Source: an uncultured Pelagibacteraceae bacterium
GTDB lineage: Bacteria; Pseudomonadota; Alphaproteobacteria; Pelagibacterales; Pelagibacteraceae
DNA length: 64,000 nt
Reading direction: 5' to 3'
Assembly: GCA_902578175.1 (NCBI GenBank)
Contig: CACHBY010000001.1
Location: 1 to 64,000, forward strand
Shown: one piece after another, positions 17,630 through 26,417 of the stretch
Layout of the letters: each line of letters opens with the position of its first letter
How positions within the stretch are numbered: position 1 is the stretch's first letter
Made by a program: the position numbers and the translations under genes
Notes under the pieces: generated by a model
The model's input: the letters and a program-made list of their open reading frames with translations, nothing else
Told to the model about the DNA's origin: nothing
The model's database searches: none

Positions 17630-18784
17630 ATGAAAAAGATTATCAAAATTATTTCTATTTCTTTACTTCTTTTATTCTTAAACTTCTTAAATTTAGTTAA
17701 TGCCAATGAAAAAATAAAAATTGGACTGTTGGTCCCGATGACTGGTGAAAATAAAGATCTGGGGTCATCTATTATTAAGGCTGTAAGTTTAGCTGTCAAA
17801 GATATTAATAATGATTTAATTGAAATTTATCCAAAAGATACTGCGACAAGAGCTAACCAAACTCTTAAGTCTGCTTTTGAATTAAAACAAATGGGAATAA
17901 AAATTATTATTGGACCAATATTCCATCAAAGCTTAACTTATTTAGATGAGATGAAAGATTTAACTTTTTTATCATTAACAAATAAAACTTTAGATTTACC
18001 TGAAAATGTAATTTCTGCTGGAATAAATTCCACTTCGCAGTTTAAAACTATAAAAAAATTTTTAGATACTAATAATATAAAGAAAACTCTTTTTTTAACT
18101 CCAATTCAGAATTTTGAGTTTGAAGTTAAGGATGGTTTAAGAAACTCTAAAATAAAAATTTTTAAAAATTTTGAATATAATACTGAACCAACTAAGCTTA
18201 CAAAACAAATAGAGGAAATAACTAAATATAAAATTAGAAAACAAAATCTAGCAGATGAAATTCAAAGAATTAAAGAATCAAATGAATCAAATAAAGAAAG
18301 AAAAATAAAAAACTTAGAAAAAAAATATACGATTGGAAATGTTAATTTTGATGCGGTTGTTATATCTGATTTTGATGAAAGTCTTAAAAGTGTTGCAACA
18401 TCTTTACTTTACACTGATGTGTCTCCTAAAAATAAATACTTTATAACTCTAAACCAATGGTTTGACGAAAGCTTAATGGAAGAAGAAAACATTCAACCAA
18501 TTTATTATCCCTCAATTAATAAAGAAAATTTTGATGATTATAAAATTAAGTATTTTAATGCTTTTAGTGAAAATCCATCTCATCTCTCATTGTTAAGTTA
18601 TGATTTAGTTGGTTTGGTGTATTATCTCTCTTTGAAAGAAGATCTTTCAAAAATAAACAAAATATTTAAGAAAAAAAATTCATTTAAAGGAAAAATTGGA
18701 ATTTTTGATATTAAAGATAACAAAATTAATCACAGATTAAATTTTTATAAAATAGAAGACAAAAAACTTACAGAAATTTTTTAA
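17630..18784 (+). CDS. LpoA/LppC-like periplasmic binding-fold protein
   Basis: The start is ATG 17630, which puts the signal peptide (KKIIKIISISLLLLFLNFLNLVNA) at the N terminus; an earlier in-frame start would add fourteen residues. The 384-residue product has a type I periplasmic-binding fold beginning IKIGLLVPMTGENKDLGSSI, like the C-terminal domain of penicillin-binding protein activator LpoA, without LpoA's N-terminal TPR domain and without a lipobox. Divergence from rsmI is the conserved rsmI/lpoA arrangement. An activator or sensor role in peptidoglycan synthesis is inferred from family and context. It overlaps the rdgB end by 17 bases. Confidence 0.85.
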   Translation: MKKIIKIISISLLLLFLNFLNLVNANEKIKIGLLVPMTGENKDLGSSIIKAVSLAVKDINNDLIEIYPKDTATRANQTLKSAFELKQMGIKIIIGPIFHQSLTYLDEMKDLTFLSLTNKTLDLPENVISAGINSTSQFKTIKKFLDTNNIKKTLFLTPIQNFEFEVKDGLRNSKIKIFKNFEYNTEPTKLTKQIEEITKYKIRKQNLADEIQRIKESNESNKERKIKNLEKKYTIGNVNFDAVVISDFDESLKSVATSLLYTDVSPKNKYFITLNQWFDESLMEEENIQPIYYPSINKENFDDYKIKYFNAFSENPSHLSLLSYDLVGLVYYLSLKEDLSKINKIFKKKNSFKGKIGIFDIKDNKINHRLNFYKIEDKKLTEIF

Positions 18785-19370
18785 GTTTTTTGAAGGCTTG
18801 ATAGCGGTGATCCATTTTATATTTTTGAGAAGGTTTCATTTCACCAAATGTTTTGGTTTTTTTGAGTGGGATAAAAATTGGATCATAACCAAATCCTTTT
18901 TTCCCCTTTGGCTCATTTGATATTCGTCCCTCAACTTTACCTACTACACAAGCAATTTTTTTACTTAAAAAAGAGATTGATAGAGCACAAACAAATCTTG
19001 CTTTAATTTTTTTATTTTTCCAGTTCTTATCTTTTTTATCTAGCTCTCTAAATACTTTTTTAATAGCTTTTTTAAAATCTCCAGATTTTCCTCCCCATCG
19101 TGCAGAATAAATTCCAGGTCTTTTGTCTAAATTATCTATCTCTAAACCAGAGTCATCAGCCAAACATATTAGGCCAGTTTTTCTAGAGAAATGTTTTGAT
19201 TTAATTAAAGAGTTTTCCTCAAAAGATTTTCCATTTTCAGCAGGACTTTTAAGTTTAAAGTTAGAAGTAGAGTAAATTTTGATATAATTTGGTAATAAAT
19301 TCTTAATTTCTCTTAATTTACCCTTGTTGTTAGTACCAATAACTAATTCTTTAATTTTTTGCTTAGACAT
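18768..19370 (-). CDS. rdgB: Non-canonical purine NTP pyrophosphatase (RdgB/HAM1)
   Basis: A 200-residue house-cleaning enzyme hydrolysing (d)ITP and XTP to the monophosphates. Signatures: VIGTNNKGKLREIKNLL near the start, LADDSGLEID, GIYSARWGG and GFGYDPIFIP with the catalytic aspartate. In many alphaproteobacteria rdgB lies near hrcA and grpE; here it is divergent from grpE with no hrcA. Confidence 0.96.
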   Translation of the reverse strand: MSKQKIKELVIGTNNKGKLREIKNLLPNYIKIYSTSNFKLKSPAENGKSFEENSLIKSKHFSRKTGLICLADDSGLEIDNLDKRPGIYSARWGGKSGDFKKAIKKVFRELDKKDKNWKNKKIKARFVCALSISFLSKKIACVVGKVEGRISNEPKGKKGFGYDPIFIPLKKTKTFGEMKPSQKYKMDHRYQAFKKLKKFL

Positions 19371-19406
19371 CTAGAAATAATTAAAATCCTTACCATATAT
19401 GTGACT

Positions 19407-20060
19407 ATGGAAAAAGAAGAAAACCAAAATAACAATCCAACAGACGAAAATCAGAATTTAGATAAAGAAACAGAAAAACCTGAGGAAAGCTCAGCAGAAG
19501 AAAATAAACAAGAAACAAATCAAGAAACTAAAGAAGAGATTAAAGAGCCAACTCCAGAGGAAAAGATTGCAGAACTAGAGGATAAACTGGCACGAACTTT
19601 TGCTGAAATGGAAAATCAAAGAAGAAGGTTTGAAAAAGAAAAAGAGGATGCCTTTGAATATGGTGGTTTTAGTTTTGCGAAAGAAGCATTAAATTTAGTT
19701 GATAACTTAGATCGTTCTAAACATGTTTTGGAAAGCGATGATAGCTTAAAAGAAACAGAAGCCTTAAAAAAAACACTGGAGCATTTAGATATAATAAAGA
19801 GAGACTTAATTTCTATTTTTGAAAAAAACAATATTAAACCAATTGATTGCCTTAATAAAAAACTAGATCCTAACTTTCATCAAGCAATGATGGAAATTGA
19901 GGATGATTCAAAGGAGATTGGAACAATCGTCCAGGAAGTTCAAAAAGGATTTACAATTAAAGATAGACTTTTAAGACCCTCATTAGTTGGTGTATCAAAA
20001 AAAAGTCCGAAAAAAGACGATAAAACCCAACAAAATGAGGAAATTTCAAAAGATAAATAA
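19407..20060 (+). CDS. grpE: GrpE nucleotide exchange factor
   Basis: GrpE releases ADP from DnaK. The start chosen is ATG 19407 (MEKEENQN), giving 217 residues; GTG at 19401 is an alternative. The first 65 residues are highly acidic and low complexity. A coiled-coil follows (about 65-105) and the family core LNLVDNLDRSKHVLE, then the beta domain with HQAMMEIED and GFTIKDRLLRPSLVGVSK. It heads the grpE-dnaK-dnaJ cluster. Confidence 0.95.
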   Translation: MEKEENQNNNPTDENQNLDKETEKPEESSAEENKQETNQETKEEIKEPTPEEKIAELEDKLARTFAEMENQRRRFEKEKEDAFEYGGFSFAKEALNLVDNLDRSKHVLESDDSLKETEALKKTLEHLDIIKRDLISIFEKNNIKPIDCLNKKLDPNFHQAMMEIEDDSKEIGTIVQEVQKGFTIKDRLLRPSLVGVSKKSPKKDDKTQQNEEISKDK

Positions 20061-20069
20061 TGAGATCAA

Positions 20070-20097
20070 CTTGTAGTTTCAAATTTAAACCCTATAT
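20070..20097 (+). promoter_or_regulatory. Candidate RpoH (heat-shock sigma) promoter of dnaK
   Basis: In the 60-bp gap before dnaK, CTTG (20070-20073) is followed after exactly 17 bases by CCTATAT (20091-20097). This fits the alphaproteobacterial heat-shock promoter pattern CTTG-N17/18-CYTATNT. The predicted start lies about 15 bases before the dnaK ATG. No CIRCE inverted repeat is visible, consistent with sigma-32-type and not HrcA-type control. Confidence 0.6.
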
Positions 20098-20120
20098 GAC
20101 GAAAGAGAGACATTAATATT

Positions 20121-22046
20121 ATGAGCAAAATAATTGGAATAGACTTAGGAACAACCAACTCTTGTGTTGCAGTAATGGAAGGAACACAAGCTAAAGTTTT
20201 AGAAAATGCAGAAGGAGCAAGAACAACTCCTTCGGTAGTTGCGTTTACTGATGAAAATGAAAAATTAATAGGTCAACCTGCCAAAAGACAAGCAGTAACA
20301 AATCCTGAAAACACAATTTTTGCAGTTAAAAGATTAATTGGAAGAAATTTTGATGATCCAACAGTAAAAAAGGATGTTGAAGCTGCTCCATTTAAAATAA
20401 TTAACTCTGAAAAAGGTGATGCTTGGATTGAAGCAAAAGGAGAAAAATATTCTCCCTCGCAAATCTCTGCTTTCATTTTACAAAAAATGAAAGAGACAGC
20501 TGAAAAATATTTAGGATCTGAAGTAACAAAAGCAGTAATAACAGTACCAGCATATTTTAACGATGCACAAAGACAAGCAACAAAAGACGCAGGTAAAATT
20601 GCAGGACTTGAAGTTTTAAGAATTATAAATGAACCAACTGCTGCATCGCTTGCTTATGGTTTAGATAAAAAACAAAATAAAAAAATTGCTGTATACGATT
20701 TAGGTGGTGGAACATTTGATGTCTCTATTCTTGAGTTAGGTGATGGTGTGTTTGAGGTTAAATCAACTAATGGTGATACTTTTTTAGGTGGTGAAGATTT
20801 TGATAACGCTATTGTTGATTATTTAGTTTCCGAGTTTAAGAAAGATAATGGTATTGATCTTAAATCAGATAAACTTGCTTTACAAAGACTTAAGGAAGCA
20901 GCTGAAAAAGCAAAAATAGAATTATCGTCTGCGGAACAAACAGATATAAACTTGCCATTTATAACTGCAGATAAAACTGGTCCAAAACATATAAATTTAA
21001 AAATGACTAGAGCAAAACTTGAAGCTTTAGTAGAAGACCTAATTGCGAGAACAATGCCTCCATGTAAAACTGCTCTAAAAGATGCAGGAATTACTGCAAG
21101 CGAAATAGACGAAGTAGTTATGGTAGGTGGTATGACTAGAATGCCTAAAGTTTTAGCAGAAGTTAAAAACTTTTTTGGAAAAGACCCTAACAAGAGTGTA
21201 AATCCTGATGAGGTAGTTGCAATGGGTGCTGCTATACAAGCAGGAGTACTACAGGGAGATGTAAAAGATGTTCTTCTATTAGATGTTACACCATTATCAC
21301 TTGGTATCGAAACTCTTGGTGGAGTCTCTACAAAACTAATTGATAAAAATACAACAATACCAACTAAAAAAAGCCAAGTTTTCTCAACAGCAGAAGATAA
21401 TCAACCGGCTGTTTCAATAAGAGTATTACAAGGTGAAAGAGAGATGGCTACTGACAATAAGTTATTAGGTAATTTTGAATTAATAGGTATTGCGCCAGCT
21501 CCAAGAGGAGTGCCTCAAATTGAAGTTACATTTGATATTGACGCTAATGGTATCGTAAATGTTTCCGCAAAAGATAAGGGAACTGGTAAAGAACAAAAGA
21601 TCCAAATTCAAGCTTCTGGTGGTTTAAGTGATGAGGAAATTGAAAAAATGGTTAAAGATGCTGAAGCTAACAAAGAAGCTGACAAAAAGAAAAGAGAGTC
21701 AGTTGATGTTAGAAACCAAGCAGACACTTTAATCCATTCAACAGAGAAAAACTTAAAAGAGCATGGGTCAAAAATTTCAGACGCTGAGAAAAAAGCAATT
21801 GAAGATGCGTCATCAGCTGTAAAAGAAGCTTTAAAAAGTGAAGATATTGAAAATATTAAGAAAAAAACAGAAGCTTTAGTTCAAGCTTCTATGAAACTTG
21901 GTGAAGCAATCTATAAATCGCAACAAGGTACAAAACCTGAGTCCAAAAAAGATGATGGTGGAGATGATACAGATAAAAAAGACGAGAATGTTGTTGATGC
22001 TGATTTCGAAGAAGTAAAAGACGAGAATAAAGAAAAAAGCGCATAA
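20121..22046 (+). CDS. dnaK: Chaperone DnaK (Hsp70)
   Basis: The Hsp70 chaperone, 641 residues. ATPase-domain signatures [26 protein letters not shown] and [13 protein letters not shown] are intact, as is the interdomain linker [15 protein letters not shown]. The substrate-binding domain and helical lid follow, ending in an acidic tail containing DADFEEV like other proteobacterial DnaK. It lies between grpE and dnaJ with a heat-shock-type promoter in front. Confidence 0.98.
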   Translation: MSKIIGIDLGTTNSCVAVMEGTQAKVLENAEGARTTPSVVAFTDENEKLIGQPAKRQAVTNPENTIFAVKRLIGRNFDDPTVKKDVEAAPFKIINSEKGDAWIEAKGEKYSPSQISAFILQKMKETAEKYLGSEVTKAVITVPAYFNDAQRQATKDAGKIAGLEVLRIINEPTAASLAYGLDKKQNKKIAVYDLGGGTFDVSILELGDGVFEVKSTNGDTFLGGEDFDNAIVDYLVSEFKKDNGIDLKSDKLALQRLKEAAEKAKIELSSAEQTDINLPFITADKTGPKHINLKMTRAKLEALVEDLIARTMPPCKTALKDAGITASEIDEVVMVGGMTRMPKVLAEVKNFFGKDPNKSVNPDEVVAMGAAIQAGVLQGDVKDVLLLDVTPLSLGIETLGGVSTKLIDKNTTIPTKKSQVFSTAEDNQPAVSIRVLQGEREMATDNKLLGNFELIGIAPAPRGVPQIEVTFDIDANGIVNVSAKDKGTGKEQKIQIQASGGLSDEEIEKMVKDAEANKEADKKKRESVDVRNQADTLIHSTEKNLKEHGSKISDAEKKAIEDASSAVKEALKSEDIENIKKKTEALVQASMKLGEAIYKSQQGTKPESKKDDGGDDTDKKDENVVDADFEEVKDENKEKSA

Positions 22047-22075
22047 ACTGACATTTAATTGTCTGGGGTAATTTG

Positions 22076-23203
22076 ATGGCTAAAAGAGACTATTATGATG
22101 TCCTAGGCGTTAACAAAAGCGCAAGCCCTGACGAATTAAAATCTGCATACAGAAAACTAGCTGTTAAATATCATCCTGATAAAAATCCGGGCGACACAAA
22201 AGCTGAAGAAAAATTTAAAGAAGCTAGCGAAGCTTACGGTATTCTTTCAGACAAAGAAAAAAAACAAAATTACGATAACTTTGGACATGCTGCTTTTGAA
22301 AATGGTGGTGGTAGACCAGGTGGCGGTTTTGGTGGTTTTAGTGGAGCAGATTTTTCAGATATTTTTGAAGATTTTTTTGGAGATTTTGGAGGAGGTGGAA
22401 GATCGAGAAACAGAAGATCAAATAATAGGGGCTCAGATTTAAGATACGACTTATCTATTTCATTGGAAGAAGCTTATCATGGAAAAAAGCAGGATATAAA
22501 ATTTGCAACTACTGAACAATGTGGAACTTGTAAAGGTAATGGTTCAGAACCAGGTTACTCTCCTGACAGGTGCTCTTACTGTGGGGGAAATGGAAAAATA
22601 AGATCTAACCAAGGTTTCTTTACAGTCCAACAAACGTGCCCACAATGTAATGGGAATGGTGAAGAAATTACTAATCCATGTAATGATTGCAATGGTCAGG
22701 GTAAAAAACAAGCATCTAAGAAAATATCTGTAACAATTCCAAAAGGTGTTGATGATGGAACAAGAATTAGACTAGCAGGAAAAGGTGAGGCGGGAAGTAG
22801 GGGTGGAGCAGCAGGTGACTTGTATTTATTTATTAATATCCACTCACATAATTTATTTAAGAGATCAGATGAAAATTTATTTTTTGAATTCCCACTTTCT
22901 CTTGCTGATGCTGCATTGGGTACAAATATTGAAATTCCAACTATTGATGGTGGAAAAGCAAAAATAAAAATTCCTGATGGTACTCAAAATGGTAAACAGT
23001 TCAGACTGAAAGGTAAAGGTATGCCATTTATGAGAAGAGGTGATTTTGGAGATTTGTATGTTCAGGTAAAAACAGAAGTTCCTGTCTATTTAAATAAAAA
23101 ACAAAAAGAATTATTAGAGCAATTTAGAGAAATTGAAAATGATAAGTCAAATCCAAGTATCAAAAAGTTTTTCCAAAAAGCAAAAGACTTTTGGAAAAAT
23201 TAA
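22076..23203 (+). CDS. dnaJ: Chaperone DnaJ (Hsp40)
   Basis: The J-domain co-chaperone that stimulates DnaK ATP hydrolysis, 375 residues. The start is ATG 22076 ([11 protein letters not shown]); the TTG just before it is not needed. The J domain holds HPD at about residues 33-35, then a Gly/Phe-rich region (about 75-110), four zinc-finger repeats ([32 protein letters not shown]) and the C-terminal peptide-binding domains. It lies 29 bases after dnaK. Confidence 0.97.
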   Translation: MAKRDYYDVLGVNKSASPDELKSAYRKLAVKYHPDKNPGDTKAEEKFKEASEAYGILSDKEKKQNYDNFGHAAFENGGGRPGGGFGGFSGADFSDIFEDFFGDFGGGGRSRNRRSNNRGSDLRYDLSISLEEAYHGKKQDIKFATTEQCGTCKGNGSEPGYSPDRCSYCGGNGKIRSNQGFFTVQQTCPQCNGNGEEITNPCNDCNGQGKKQASKKISVTIPKGVDDGTRIRLAGKGEAGSRGGAAGDLYLFINIHSHNLFKRSDENLFFEFPLSLADAALGTNIEIPTIDGGKAKIKIPDGTQNGKQFRLKGKGMPFMRRGDFGDLYVQVKTEVPVYLNKKQKELLEQFREIENDKSNPSIKKFFQKAKDFWKN

Positions 23204-23206
23204 AAT

Positions 23207-23374
23207 ATGGGACTTGAAGAAATTATTCCATCTATAGCTTTAATATTAGTATTAATTCTTGTTCTACCTAGCTTCATAAAATCAAACTTAAAGAAAAAAG
23301 TATTTTTTAAAAACTTTAGTATTTGGGGTATTATTGTTTTAGTTCTTATGGTATTTCTGTATTTTATCTTTTAA
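23207..23374 (+). CDS. Small membrane protein of unknown function (55 residues)
   Basis: A short reading frame fills the gap between dnaJ and dapB: ATG at 23207 three bases after the dnaJ stop, TAA at 23372-23374. The product MGLEEIIPSIALILVLILVL starts a first transmembrane helix (about residues 6-22), then a lysine-rich turn (SNLKKKVFFKN), then a second helix (about 36-54). Its stop overlaps the dapB ATG by one base (TAATG), which argues for real, coupled translation. I do not recognise a family. A hairpin-like two-helix protein with the basic loop on the cytoplasmic side is the simplest topology. Confidence 0.72.
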   Translation: MGLEEIIPSIALILVLILVLPSFIKSNLKKKVFFKNFSIWGIIVLVLMVFLYFIF

Positions 23375-24150
23375 TGAAAAAAATTAAGTTAGCTATTTCT
23401 GGTTGCATGGGTAGGATGGGTAAACAACTCATCAAATCTTCAAAGAAAAATAAAAGTTTCAAATTAGTTACACTTACAGAAAATAGATTGATAGGTAAAA
23501 AATTTAATGGAATTAAACCCGAATTAAATTCTGCTGATGCGTTTAAAAAAACTGATATAATTATTGATTTCACATTACCAAATTGCACACTTGAAATACT
23601 TAAAATAGCATCAGAACTTAGGAAGAAAGTAGTAATTGGTACTACAGGATTTAGTAGGAGCCAAGAAAACCAAATTAAAAAATATTCAAAAAAGATAGCT
23701 ATTTTAAAAGCTGGTAATATGAGCTTAGGTGTAAATTTGTTAATGTATTTAACTGAGATTACCTCAAAATCACTTAATGATGAATACTTAAGTAAAATAT
23801 TTGAAGTACACCACAAACATAAAAAAGACTATCCATCTGGTACTGCCTTAATGCTTGGCAAAGGAATTGCCAATGGAAAAAATAAAAATTTATATAATTT
23901 AATTGGAAAAAAATTCTTAAATAAAAAATCTTTTCCTTATGGAAAAAAAATAAATTTTAACTCAATTAGAAAAGGTGAGATCATTGGTGAGCATGAAGTA
24001 AAATTCTCAAGTGGAAAAGAAATAATCACATTAAACCATGAGGCTTTTGACAGAGCGCTTTACTCAGATGGTGCTTTAACTGCCTCTAAATGGTTAATGA
24101 AAAAAAAACCTGGTCTATATTCTATGAGAGATTTGCTTAATTTTTCATAA
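23374..24150 (+). CDS. dapB: 4-hydroxy-tetrahydrodipicolinate reductase
   Basis: This reduces the product of DapA in the diaminopimelate/lysine pathway, feeding peptidoglycan and lysine synthesis. The start is ATG 23374 (MKKIKLAISGCMGRMG), giving 258 residues with the NAD(P)H loop at residues 8-14 (SGCMGRMG). The catalytic region EVHHKHKKDYPSGTAL is intact. An upstream in-frame ATG lies inside the small membrane protein gene and is not used. It overlaps nth by one base. Confidence 0.96.
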   Translation: MKKIKLAISGCMGRMGKQLIKSSKKNKSFKLVTLTENRLIGKKFNGIKPELNSADAFKKTDIIIDFTLPNCTLEILKIASELRKKVVIGTTGFSRSQENQIKKYSKKIAILKAGNMSLGVNLLMYLTEITSKSLNDEYLSKIFEVHHKHKKDYPSGTALMLGKGIANGKNKNLYNLIGKKFLNKKSFPYGKKINFNSIRKGEIIGEHEVKFSSGKEIITLNHEAFDRALYSDGALTASKWLMKKKPGLYSMRDLLNFS

Positions 24151-24803
24151 TGAATGAAAAACAAAAAGCTAAAATTATCATTAAAACTCTAAATAAAATA
24201 TATCCAAAAGCACTTGTTCCCTTAAAAAGTAAAAATACTTTCACTCTATTAATTTCTGTTCTTCTCTCGGCACAATGTACTGATGTAAATGTTAACAACG
24301 TAACTAAGGATATATATCCTAAATACTATAAGCCAGAACACTTTGTAAAATTAGGAAGAAAAAAAATTGAGAAATTAATTAAGAGAATTGGTATTTTTCG
24401 AGTTAAAGCCAAAAGTATTTACTTAATGTCAAAACAAATATTGGAAAAACACAAAGGTAAAGTACCTAAATCTTATGAAGAACTTGAAAAACTGCCTGGT
24501 GTAGGACATAAAACAGCAAGTGTAGTGATGTCCCAAGGTTTTGGATACCCAGCTTTTGCTGTTGATACTCATATTCACAGACTTGCACAACGTTGGGGTT
24601 TAACAAATGGAAATAATGTAGTTCAAACTGAAAAAGATTTGAAAAGAATTTTTCCAAAAAAAAACTGGTCTAAACTTCATCTCCAAATAATATTTTATGG
24701 CAGAGAATATTGTAAAGCCAGAGATTGTTATGGGGTAAGTTGTAAAATATGTACTACTTGCTACCCAAATAGAAAAAAACCTGTTATTACCAAAAAAGCT
24801 TAG
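24150..24803 (+). CDS. nth: Endonuclease III
   Basis: A base-excision repair glycosylase/AP lyase for oxidised pyrimidines, 217 residues. The helix-hairpin-helix LPGVGHKTASVVMS carries the catalytic lysine, and the aspartate lies in the VDTHIHRLAQRWGL motif. The C-terminal iron-sulfur region has five cysteines with spacing C-x4-C-x4-C-x2-C-x2-C (CKARDCYGVSCKICTTC), not the classical C-x6-C-x2-C-x5-C. It overlaps the dapB stop and is followed one base later by the kinase gene. Confidence 0.95.
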   Translation: MNEKQKAKIIIKTLNKIYPKALVPLKSKNTFTLLISVLLSAQCTDVNVNNVTKDIYPKYYKPEHFVKLGRKKIEKLIKRIGIFRVKAKSIYLMSKQILEKHKGKVPKSYEELEKLPGVGHKTASVVMSQGFGYPAFAVDTHIHRLAQRWGLTNGNNVVQTEKDLKRIFPKKNWSKLHLQIIFYGREYCKARDCYGVSCKICTTCYPNRKKPVITKKA

Positions 24804-24804
24804 T

Positions 24805-25734
24805 ATGAAAATTTTAGGAATAGGCAATGCAATTGTAGACGTCATTTGTAAAGTGGATGATAATTTTATTAAGCAAAATAATCTCACAAAAAGCACAATG
24901 AAATTATTTTTTGATGAAAATGCATTCCAGAATTTATTAAAAAATCTTAAAATTGAAAAAACAGTTTCTGGAGGTTCAGTTGCAAACTCAATAGTTGGTA
25001 TATCTCAGCTTGGTGATAAAGCTGGTTTTATAGGAAAAATTTCAGATGATGAATTTGGTAGTAATTATGAAGAAGGATTAAAAAATGAAAATGTAGAATA
25101 TTTTTATTCTAAAAAGAAAGAGGAGTTACCAACCGGGACATGCTTAATCCTCGTAACTCCAGACTCAGAAAGGACAATGTGTACTTTCTTGGGTACTGCA
25201 GGAAGAATTAGTGAGAATGATATTAGTTCTGAAGCTGTTAAAAAAAGTGAAATAATATTACTGGAAGGTTATTTATGGGACGAAGGAGAACCTAAAAAAG
25301 CATTTGATAAAGCTATAAATAATGCAAATAAGATTGCAATGTCACTATCTGATCTATTTTGTGTAGATAGACATAAACCTCACTTTTTAAAATTAGTTAA
25401 AAACAAAATTGATATAACTTTTGCTAACGAACAAGAAATTTGTTCATTGATTGATGCAAAAAATTTTGAAGAAGTAATAAATTTTTCAAAACAACTTAAC
25501 AAATTAGTCATTGTAACTAGAGGAGAGAAAGGAGCTGTTGCGATTAATGGAAGTGAAGTTGTTGAAAATAATGTACAAAAAAATCTGAAAATTGTTGACC
25601 TCACAGGTGCAGGTGATCTATTTGCAGCTGGATTTTTACATGGATACATCAATAAATTAAATACAAAAGAATGTCTAAAAAAAGGTACAGAAATGTCATC
25701 TAAAGTAATACAGCAATTCGGTGCAAGACTTTAA
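24805..25734 (+). CDS. PfkB-family carbohydrate/adenosine kinase
   Basis: A 309-residue ribokinase-superfamily kinase. The N-terminal GNAIVDVICKVDDNF and GGSVANSIVGISQLG motifs and the C-terminal anion-hole/catalytic segment DLTGAGDLFAAGFLHG are present. The overall pattern (GGSxANS, GTCLILVTPDSERTMCTFLG) is of the adenosine kinase-like bacterial clade, so purine nucleoside or sugar are both possible substrates. Same strand and close behind nth; ends one base before the ArfA-like gene on the other strand. Confidence 0.9.
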   Translation: MKILGIGNAIVDVICKVDDNFIKQNNLTKSTMKLFFDENAFQNLLKNLKIEKTVSGGSVANSIVGISQLGDKAGFIGKISDDEFGSNYEEGLKNENVEYFYSKKKEELPTGTCLILVTPDSERTMCTFLGTAGRISENDISSEAVKKSEIILLEGYLWDEGEPKKAFDKAINNANKIAMSLSDLFCVDRHKPHFLKLVKNKIDITFANEQEICSLIDAKNFEEVINFSKQLNKLVIVTRGEKGAVAINGSEVVENNVQKNLKIVDLTGAGDLFAAGFLHGYINKLNTKECLKKGTEMSSKVIQQFGARL

Positions 25735-25735
25735 T

Positions 25736-25855
25736 TCAATTTTTTTTTCTTTTAAAACTCCCCTTACCTTTTTTAGGCTTTATTGTTTTTGGTTTGTACT
25801 TTTTAGTAAATAAGTCTTTAGCAATTGGATTTTTCTTATTTAATTTGATAACCAT
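25736..25855 (-). CDS. arfA: ArfA-like alternative ribosome-rescue factor (39 residues)
   Basis: A short minus-strand frame with ATG at 25853-25855 and TGA at 25736-25738. The product begins MVIKLNKKNPIAKDLF and ends PKKGKGSFKRKKN. The KKGKGSxxRK block is the signature of ArfA, which recruits RF2 to ribosomes stalled on mRNAs lacking stop codons; short alphaproteobacterial ArfA proteins have an NPxA...L segment followed by this basic tail. The start overlaps the end of the upstream regulator gene by 20 bases in another frame. No hairpin for RNase III truncation, as in E. coli arfA, is evident. Family assignment is from motif recognition only. Confidence 0.72.
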   Translation of the reverse strand: MVIKLNKKNPIAKDLFTKKYKPKTIKPKKGKGSFKRKKN

Positions 25856-26417
25856 TTTTTTTACTGATTATAAATTCATTATCATTAAAAGTTTTTAAAA
25901 TTTTTTTTCTAAGTCGATATATATGAGTCTCAACAGTATGTGTTTCTATATCAGATTGATAGCTCCATACTTTGTCTTGTAACTCATCAACACTGACAGG
26001 TTTATTTGATTTAGATAAAAATATTATTGTATTAATTTCCTTTTCTGTCAATTTGAGCTTAATATTTTTTGCCAGCATTTCTCTTGAATTTAAATCAATG
26101 ATATAATTATTTACTTTAACTTCTGATTGACTGTTGAATTGTATTTTTAAAAATTCAATATTAATTTTTTCTACTAATTTGAAAATATTGATAGGTGTAT
26201 TATTTAAAACAAATTTATGACCAATATTTGGATATTCTCTATTTGTTATAATCAAATAATTTTTAAGATTTTTAACTTTATCATTTAGAATATTTTCATT
26301 ATCTGCAATTAAAATGTTAAAATTTAAATCTAATCCAAGTTCATCAAGAATATGATATAATTCATTAAACTTATATATTATTAAATTATAAGATATCACT
26401 AATATAGAATATGACAA
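25836..26417 (-). CDS. Response regulator-like protein, degenerate receiver with OmpR/PhoB-type winged helix
   Basis: A 193-residue protein. The C-terminal half (about residues 100-193) is a Trans_reg_C winged helix: LTEKEINTIIFL, then VDELQDKVW and the recognition region TVETHIYRLRKKI. The N-terminal half has the alternating beta/alpha pattern of a receiver (SYSILVISYN, FNILIADNE) but no clear acidic pocket or phospho-aspartate, so phosphorylation is doubtful. The start is uncertain; TTG at 26415-26417 gives the first beta strand and overlaps the start of the divergent L,D-transpeptidase gene. Autoregulation or control of that neighbour is a reasonable inference. Confidence 0.78.
   Translation of the reverse strand: MSYSILVISYNLIIYKFNELYHILDELGLDLNFNILIADNENILNDKVKNLKNYLIITNREYPNIGHKFVLNNTPINIFKLVEKINIEFLKIQFNSQSEVKVNNYIIDLNSREMLAKNIKLKLTEKEINTIIFLSKSNKPVSVDELQDKVWSYQSDIETHTVETHIYRLRKKILKTFNDNEFIISKKNGYQIK

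Noticed and set aside
20819..21193. Long open frame antisense to dnaK (124 codons)
   Set aside because: It is a shadow of the constrained dnaK codons; no conserved protein features, and dnaK is certain. Similar antisense frames over hslV (52906-53223), dapB (23364-23816) and rho were rejected for the same reason.
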